Shown here: piece after piece, positions 57,344 to 64,000 of the stretch
Position numbering within the stretch: position 1 is the first letter of the stretch
Layout of the letters: every line of letters begins with the position of its first letter
Assembly: GCA_025435555.1 (NCBI GenBank)
Contig: JAIWWG010000021.1
Location: 353,073 to 417,072 of the forward strand
DNA length: 64,000 bases
Origin: Chytriomyces cf. hyalinus JEL632
Taxonomy: Eukaryota; Chytridiomycota; Chytridiomycetes; Chytridiales; Chytriomycetaceae
Direction: 5' to 3'
The notes under the pieces: model-generated
Told to the model about the DNA's origin: nothing
What the model saw: only the letters and a program-made list of their open reading frames with translations
Database searches by the model: none
Translations under genes and position numbers: made by a program

Positions 57344-59994
57344 ATGGACATCGGAACAGCGTCAGCATCTCCAAAAGTGGACAAGGGCGCTCTACTGCCC
57401 ACAGAGCAGTGCGAAACATGGACGGAAATCATTCAAAGCTTCTATCTCATCCCAGAGGGCCCGTTCATGGCAAACTGGGACCGAGTCATGGTGTTTGCCA
57501 CGCTGGTCAACTGTATCATTGTGTCGTTCATGGCCGCTTTCCAACAAATTACTGTAGCCACGTTCATTTTAACGTACTTTATCGACTGCTTATTCATCGG
57601 CGACGCGTTTGTCAAGTTTCATGTCGCGTATCTTCAAGGAGGGTTCTGGGTCGTCTTCCCGCGCGACATGGCCTGCAACTATATGGCATCCAGAGAATTC
57701 AAGTACGACATCATCTCACTGCTTCCTTTGGATATCATTGCGGTCATTTGGGGCGTTGGCACTGAAGACTCGCTGCACCATTTGAGCGTGATCCGCCTCG
57801 TGAAAATGATTCGCGGAATCCGCATCTTGTCCTACTTTTACAAACAAGAAAAAAAACTGCACGCGACCATGTTGCTTCAAATTTGCAAATTTGTGAGCTT
57901 CTTAATCATGTTGATACACAACATTTCGTGCATCTGGTTCTCGTTGGCTTGTCCGCGTGGGAACCCCGAGAGTTGCAGGTCTACTTCGTGGGTAACGCTG
58001 GATGATTTGACGCCTGATGAGTCTTATCATTTTACTTCGACTTTGTATATTTATTCCACGTATTGGTCAGGTGAGGAACGCGTTCGCTTTTTTATATTTT
58101 TTTTAGATGATGGCTAACAAAAAAACTTGCAAACCAGTCGCTACGATGGCGACAGTCGGTTATGGAGATATACGACCCGAGAATGATGCCGAAAGAATAT
58201 TTGCCATCTTTGTCATGACCTGCGGAAACTTCTTTTTCGGATACATTTCAGGTGAGGCAACCAGATTTGAAAGGCGATAAATTCTAACTCTTCCCTGCAT
58301 AAAAAGGAACCATTGCATCTGCGCTGTCCAACATGGACTCCAGACGTGTTTCCTACCAGCAAAAAATGGATGCCGTTCGCCAGTACATGAATGACCGTAA
58401 CATGGACGCTGACATGCAAGAGCGCGTTTTGGATTACTACGATTATGTGTGGGAGAGAAACAAGGGTATCGATGTTAGAAATCTGTTTGACGATATGCCG
58501 AGCACGTTTAAAGGAGAAGTAGCGTTGAGTCTGAACAATGCCATTATTGACAAGGTGCAATATTTTATTTTATTTTAAATTCGTTGAGTTTCCTGCTTTT
58601 GCTCATCACACAAATCCAAACAAACACAAGGCAACCATTTTTAGAAAATGTTCAAACGGGTTTCGACGCCAGATTGCGATTCATATGAAGCTGTACCTGT
58701 TCACTGCGAATGAATACGTAATTCATAAAGGCGACTTGGGAGTTGAAATGTTTTTCATTACTCAAGGGAGAATTGATGTCTATGCGAGCGAGGATCTGAG
58801 AAGGCCAACGTCGTCGCTGATTGAAGGCGCTCATTTTGGTGAGTGGTAGAACCCCCTTGCAAGGGAAGTGAAGACTTGGAATACTAAACCCAAAATGTTG
58901 CAAAATTCCAACCAGGCGAGTTCCAAATCATTCTCGCGTATAGACACGAGTACTCTGCACGAGCAGTCTGCAACACGGACATTTACGTTCTTAAAAAAGA
59001 GGATCTTGACATGGCCTTCTCCTGCTACCCCGAGGACAAGGACCTCGTCCGCCAAGCAACCGAAGACCGCTACAAACAAGCGCAAAGCGCCAAAAAATCA
59101 CGAAAAGCCAAAATGGATACGGACCTAGAAGAAGACGACAGCCTGACTAACATCCATGCTGCCGCACAAGCAGCATTGAGCTCCTCCACTGTCAACAAAG
59201 GGGGTCGGCGTCAGAGTTTGAATCCGTTGGCATTTTTCAATAAGGAAAATAGTCAGAGTAATGGGACGGGGTTGAATCAGAATAATAATAATCAAGGGTC
59301 TATACCGGATCTTGCGATGGCTGGAACTGCTGCTGCTGCTGCTGCTGCGCGACCTAGCCTGATGCACGTGTTTCAAAAACGCCGTGCAAGCGCAATGCCA
59401 GGCAGTGACGGAGAAAGCATGCCAAGAGCAACGTCTGCAGTCAACGCGAGTCAAGTCATGAGCGGCAGTTCCTTGAAAAGAGAGTCCAAAATCGATGTGA
59501 CTGAATCGAGGGTGGATGGAACTCCGAAAACATCCGTCGTGACCAAATTTGGGCAAACCTGGGCAAGCGGTACTGGAAGGAAGGGAAGCACAGATTCGCG
59601 GGGCCCTGAGACAGATGAGACGCAGAAATCGAAAGCGGATCTGACGAGGAAAAGCGCCTCGGCGTTGGTTCCGATTACGGAGACTCTAAACAGTAGTCAG
59701 ATTTCTGTGCAGTCTCGGCATAGCGTCCCTGCAGTCATTTTATCACCGGACGCGCAAGTTGCGGCTGTTCAAGAAGTTCAGGATGCGAGTCAGACCCCAC
59801 CGGTTCAGGCAAAAAGCGGCATTCTTCGACGGACCAAATCATTACGAGGTACAGAGCAGGTTGGGGTCGCTCCCCCCATGCCCTCAAGCCCGTCAAGTTC
59901 CCATCTCTCAAGGGAGCCGGGCAGTCAGGTTCAGTCCACCATCCAAAACGCAGATAATCCGACTGGATCAACACAATCAAAGCCTTCATCATAA
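57344..59994 (+). CDS. voltage-gated-like K+ channel with cyclic-nucleotide-binding domain
   Basis: 791 residues in five exons (introns 58071-58137, 58252-58306, 58555-58630, 58839-58915; frame verified). Six membrane segments include an S4-like helix (RLVKMIRGIRILSYF) with several basic residues. The K+ selectivity filter TMATVGYGD lies at about 245-253. A C-linker (LPSTFK-like DMPSTFKGEVALSLNNAI) and a CNBD follow, with EMFFITQGRIDVY and EGAHFGEFQIILAYRHEYSA, whose following Arg matches the phosphate-binding cassette. The C-terminal 290 residues are low-complexity Ser/Thr/Gln with an Ala run. The architecture matches the CNG/HCN/EAG superfamily; a related channel in Blastocladiella zoospores acts downstream of a light-driven guanylyl cyclase. 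Opening by cAMP or cGMP is inferred. Confidence 0.92.
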
Positions 59995-60374
59995 AGGAAG
60001 CCTACCTTCTTTTACCAATGGACGGATACGGTTGTATGTTTTGATTCTTTTTTCCAGAATAGTAAATTCATGCGTGAACGTGGTTCTATGCATAACCTCT
60101 TAAACCATTAAAGATCATCGCGTTGGTGTGAATGTCTCTTTCTTTATCGACTTCTGTTAACGTGAAGCCAAACAGAGAGTTGAGCCTGAGATTCAACAGC
60201 CCACTTATTGCTGAGGATGTGAGATAAACCCAAGCTGGTTGAGTTGGTGTCGGGTACAGCAAATGGAATCAGGAGTTTATGAAATACGGGGCAAGCAATT
60301 TGAAACATGTAGGGGAAACTTTATTGACCAAAGAAAACTGGGAATTGAGAAAAATGAAACGCATGCCACTTCTT
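59995..60374. other. convergent 3' intergenic region
   Basis: 380 bases between the stop codons of the K+ channel (plus) and QCR2 (minus). No open frame or repeat of note. Confidence 0.5.
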
Positions 60375-61854
60375 TCAAAGCTCATCGGCATAAGGCAGCT
60401 TTGATAAATCACCGTACGTCACAACAGAGGATTTAGAAGAAAGTAAAGCCTTGGCAGCTTGAGCAACATCCTCCTTCGACACTTTGGAAATTTCCTGGGC
60501 CAGTTCTCCAACAGTCATAAATCCATTGCCTCCTGCAAGGACTTGTCGTCCAATGTCTGCAATCAGGTCGTCACGATTTACGCTCACTTCGGCATCAACA
60601 ATTGCTGCTTTTTTCGCGCGGGATAGATCGGCATCGTTGATGGATGCGACGGAGTGAATCGCGGCGATTGAACGATGAGCGACACTTTTCACGTTTGCGG
60701 CGTTGCCCTTGATGTAAAGTCCAAAAAGCCCCGCATCCGTGTATGACGCGTTAAATGCAGTAACATCCGTCCCCGGGGCAGCAGCTTTCGCGAGAAGACC
60801 CGTGGCTCCGCTCGTGGATCCCCATTTAAGACGCTGAGTTCCATCGAGAACTGCGCGGAGAACCAAGGAAGTAGCATGTGCATGGATATTGGTGAAAGCT
60901 TCAGATTTGAAGCCAATGGCGACGTGAGATGGGCCGGACCCGCTGATACGAGTTTCTCCACCAAAGTACGCGGATGCTGGTGAGGGCGCGGCTCCAGACG
61001 TTGATGGAACGGCGACGCCATCAAATGACGAGTTGACGAGTGCTTCCAATTCATCGTGTGCAACACCGCTTCCAACGATGGCAATCTTTTCGGCGGTAAA
61101 GTGGGCAGAAGCAAATGCTTGCAAGTCTGATCTTTTCAAGTTGTTCAAGGCACGGTCTGTTGCGAAAAGCGAGTTTCCGAGACCTCGACGGAACGCAATG
61201 TGATGAAGAGTGTCCAAGACACGGGTAGTAGGGTTTGCGAGGGATGCGGCAGTTTCATCTGATACGCCTGGAAGCGCATCCAAGAATTCGTATGGTTGGA
61301 AAGATGGGTTGAAGACTTGGTTAATCAGACCGGGGACAACATCAACACTAGTGCGTGCGTTTAAAGTTCAGGAATGAATTGCAATCATCGCTTTTGAAGA
61401 CAAAAACGTACAGATCGTCTCGGAGAAAGTTGGATCCAATGATGATATTTTCGCGAGACACTGACGTATACAGCGTGTTTCCACGGAATTCGAATTCGCG
61501 ATAAGTGCGGACAATGTTATCGCCTGGTCGTGCCTGTGGTGCCAAGGGTAAGTTGGTGTTCACACGCACATGTGCAACTCAAGCAGCCGTGCTCACCCGC
61601 ACAAGCGACGCCTTCAACAGGTGCGCCACGCCTGGAGATTCTTCGTGTCTCGAGCCAGCGCCGATCACAAGAGCGAGCGAGGAGACTGGACCGCGTCCAT
61701 CCAGCGTGGCCACAGAAACGCCGTTTGAAGCCTTTCCGAGAGACTTGACCGACACTGGTGCTGTGTGTGGCTGGTCGCCTTTGCGGTTGTAGCCAACAGC
61801 AGACGCTGGAACGGCAAGACGCCTGGTTTGGTTCACGACTTGTGTGGAGAGCAT
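60375..61854 (-). CDS. QCR2: cytochrome bc1 complex core protein 2
   Basis: Core subunit of respiratory complex III in the inner mitochondrial membrane. 450 residues in three exons (introns 61348-61411 and 61534-61596). The N-terminus is Arg/Val/Ala-rich (TQVVNQTRRLAVPASAVG), fitting a mitochondrial presequence. The M16 peptidase fold is recognisable: SSLALVIGAGSRHEESPGVA, REFEFRGNTLYTSVSRENI and HIAFRRGLGNSLFATDRALN. The zinc motif HxxEH is replaced by AHLLKAS. That rules out an active processing-peptidase beta subunit, and the lack of the Gly-rich loop argues against MPP-alpha. Hence core protein 2. Confidence 0.9.
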
Positions 61855-62290
61855 TGCAAAAGTGGTGAAAAAAGGAAAATGGATTTACCTGATGTCTCGT
61901 GTCTGATGCATCACGATTCTCTTTCTCGTTACCATTCTCTGATGCATTATGATCCTCATGCCGGACTGAGGCGTTGGAGTGCACCAATTCATGCTGACAT
62001 CAACGCAGTTTTGATCAGTTGCGAATGGCTCGGATCGACAAATGACGTTCGTGTATTTCGGAACCGTAGAAACTCAAAATATCGGTTAAACGCGCGCACC
62101 ACCACTAATGAAATGGAGAGACACGTGAGACGCGTTTGTAGATGAGCAAAATCGTATCTTTTATGGGGAAAATGTGAATAGTAAAATGGGAATTTTTTTC
62201 AATAAATAGCCCGATGCCAATCCCACGCTCGCATGAAATTCATGCCTGAAATTGCAAAAGAAATTCGGACACTGATGTGAATGCAGCAGC
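61855..62290. other. intergenic upstream of QCR2
   Basis: The QCR2 promoter should lie here. A plus-strand open frame crosses 61765-62145 but overlaps QCR2 exon 1 antisense and resembles no family. The last ACGCGT of the window is at about 62131. Confidence 0.45.
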
Positions 62291-62531
62291 AACGTCTCTT
62301 CTGAACCAACTACTTACATGCTGTTTGTGCACCCAACTCAGATGCAATTGACAAGTGAACAGAAAAGTCAAGTGCACTGTGAATGGGGACTCGTGAACCA
62401 GCAGAGTTGTATCGGCAGAATGACTGCCTTGAGCACAGCGTTTAAATGTGATATTGCAACAGTGAAGGTATTTCCAATCCCATTTATTCAGCGACAAAGC
62501 ATAATTGAGGTGTGCATTGTTAACGAGTGAG

Positions 62532-63029
62532 TTTCAGAATTACATCAGCAACCATCAGCAGAAGAAAAGAAAAGCTGCCAATGTGGCTATTCTGCCTGCA
62601 GTGGGATCAGAACCCACCCGTGTTCAGCAACTTGAGGAGAATCCCTTGATCCCCCATCAGCATGAACTCAATGACATCCTCATACCAATGCCTCGCAAGG
62701 TGCACATTGTTGCCTCAGAAAAGATGCCTGGCTACCAGATGTTTCTGCATGACCTTGGGAAGGAGCTTAAAGGTAAGACAGCTGAATGATATCTTTTGAC
62801 AGCAATAACAACAGATGCAAATAAAGCACTGAAGCAAGATGACAGCCAGGCCAAACTGATTCAGATCAATGAGTTTCAAATGGTCACCTCAGATTCTGGT
62901 AAATGGGTGGCACTGAGTCAAAATGAGCATGATGAGTATGCAGCAAGGGCACACAGGGAGATGTTGGCAAGTAAAGAAAATGTTGATTCCACAGGAGGAA
63001 GCATTGCAGAAATACAGGAGGCACAGTGA
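62532..63029 (+). other. weak HMG-box-like coding remnant
   Basis: Two plus-strand frames read KMPGYQMFLHDLGKEL (about 62722-62770) and, after a stop and frame change near 62790, GKWVALSQNEHDEYAARAHR (about 62900-62960). The W-x-x-LS-x-x-E-x-x-x-Y-x-x-A spacing is like helix 3 of an HMG box. A join would need an intron of only about 30 nt, so a decayed or non-coding piece is more likely. Tentative. Confidence 0.25.
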
Positions 63030-63840
63030 AAGGCTTATTCAAACATGCTTGGTGGAATAAGAAATTTTGGTATGTTGCGAAACAAGCTTTGATTGTGTTG
63101 ATGTGCTGAAACCTGCTTTAGTGAAGACTGGTGGAACTCACATTGGTGCTTCAAGACTGCCATGTGAATTGGATGACAATTGCCGCATTCTCACTGTGGC
63201 TGCTGGAGATTTAGCTGAACCAACTACAAGATGTCGGTACAAATGGTGGCAGCATGCTGTACGAGAGTTTGTGACTTGAGGACAAGGTGCTACAACGATG
63301 ATTTTGGTCTAAGAAGATGTTTATTTGCCTTGTGGAAGCTCTACCATTTATACTCTTTGGAATAGAACATGAAAGAATCACTCATGGGTGGAAAATTGTG
63401 GGTATCTCCCTAGTTTTCTATTTTTTCACGGTAGAAATTATAAAGAACCGAGATGGAAAACCCCCAAACGCCCCCAAGGACTGCTGGGCCTTTACCAATC
63501 CTAAAAGTTATTGAATATCAGTCTCAAGTGATAGAGCACTGTTTACTTCAATAAAGGTTAATTCTCCCTGATTCATCTCTTATTCTCTACTGCAGATAAA
63601 GAAGAGTCCTGCACCTCACCATTCCACCAACCTTAATGCATATGGGCATGAATTATGACATTGAGTAGGGTAAATGTCTAGTTGATACTATAACAAGGAA
63701 TGAATACACGAATACTCGTATTCTATAAAGGGTGCAGACTTGTAGATGATGATAGCTTATTCTACTACATGATTTCAACTATTCTTGCTCTGATCAAGCA
63801 AAAACATGGTTGAAAGTAATTGTTTGGAATTCATATGATT

Positions 63841-63905
63841 CTGGCTTAGTTGTTAAGGTTCGCGACCAAAGACCCACAGGTCACTGGTTCAACCCACACT
63901 GCTGC
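63841..63905 (+). repeat. tRNA-derived SINE-like head
   Basis: TGGCTTAGTTG at about 63843 matches a Pol III A box, and GGTTCAACCC at about 63887 resembles a B box, spaced about as in a tRNA. Flanking arms do not form a clean tRNA cloverleaf. An AAGAAGAAGAAG simple-sequence tail follows about 45 bases later. This fits a short interspersed element more than a tRNA gene. Confidence 0.4.
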
Positions 63906-64000
63906 CAACTTCATGCAGCTATCTTCTGATCTTTATAGAGAAATAAGCAGAAGAAGAAGAAATAGAAATCAACTTGGAAAAGTATTCTATTGCTACTTTT

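Larger units (their letters stand above)
62291..64000. other. CpG-depleted terminal segment of different composition
   Basis: From about 62,290 to the end I count only about 20 CpG dinucleotides in about 1.7 kb, and several 60-base lines have none. A typical line in QCR2 (60541-60600) has about five. Base use also shifts to AT-rich. No clear gene of the kind seen elsewhere is present. This could be a methylated transposon region, a subtelomere, transferred DNA or a foreign piece joined at assembly. Confidence 0.6.

Noticed and set aside
60375-61854. Mitochondrial processing peptidase
   Set aside because: The HxxEH zinc motif is absent and the sequence runs fit bc1 core protein 2 better.
61765-62145. 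Plus-strand open frame of 126 codons upstream of QCR2
   Set aside because: Partly antisense to QCR2 exon 1 and no family resemblance.
63841-63905. Functional tRNA gene
   Set aside because: A- and B-box-like words are present but acceptor and anticodon stems do not pair cleanly.

Overview
The window comes from a zoosporic fungus, most likely a chytrid (Chytridiomycota). That is inferred from gene content, not from a marker gene. The genes are eukaryotic, with many GT-AG introns, mostly 48-100 nt. The set includes fungal hallmarks (KEX2-type kexins, ALG13, a TAPT1/EMP65 protein, QCR2, a Yck-type casein kinase, Dicer). It also has genes expected in flagellated fungi but not in yeasts or moulds: a cyclic-nucleotide-binding K+ channel, a rhodopsin-like 7TM receptor, a receptor-type cyclic-nucleotide phosphodiesterase and a Crinkler-like (CRN) gene. 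I count about 25 protein-coding genes, one tRNA-Ser and two or three degraded genes. Exon joins given without 'about' were checked for splice consensus and reading-frame continuity by hand.

Layout. 1-8.4 kb: a Dicer gene cut by the window edge, a TAPT1-like membrane protein, ALG13 and a PAF-acetylhydrolase-like lipase. 8.5-10.9 kb: a broken CRN-like gene between two diverged direct repeats. 10.9-12.2 kb: an F-box/LRR gene. 12.6-17.7 kb: a transmembrane SAM-domain protein convergent with a kexin. 18-28.2 kb: a secreted Cys-rich protein and a 2,655-residue UvrD-type helicase/Sel1 fusion in 13 exons. 28.6-33.3 kb: a second kexin convergent with a second transmembrane SAM protein, an inverted copy of the 12.6-17.7 kb pair, with tRNA-Ser(GCU) in between. 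33.4-39.2 kb: nitrilase, beta-hexosaminidase, an orphan gene and an F-box gene. 39.6-44.1 kb: a receptor-phosphodiesterase fusion. 44.4-61.9 kb: casein kinase 1, a small acidic protein, a decayed F-box/LRR block, a 7TM receptor, a bacterial-type tryptophanyl-tRNA synthetase, a C2H2 zinc-finger protein, an MHYT-domain sensor, the CNBD K+ channel and QCR2. From about 62.3 kb to the end the sequence changes: CpG nearly vanishes, no clear gene remains, and a tRNA-derived SINE-like segment is present.

How it fits together. Between 39.6 and 60 kb, four membrane signalling proteins lie within about 20 kb: a ligand-binding receptor carrying its own cyclic-nucleotide phosphodiesterase, a 7TM receptor, an MHYT sensor and a channel with a cyclic-nucleotide-binding domain. 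This suggests a cyclic-nucleotide sensory pathway such as zoospores use, but co-function is inference. The strongest novelty candidates are the class I periplasmic-binding-fold receptor fused through one transmembrane helix to a PDE, and the paired transmembrane-SAM/kexin duplication.
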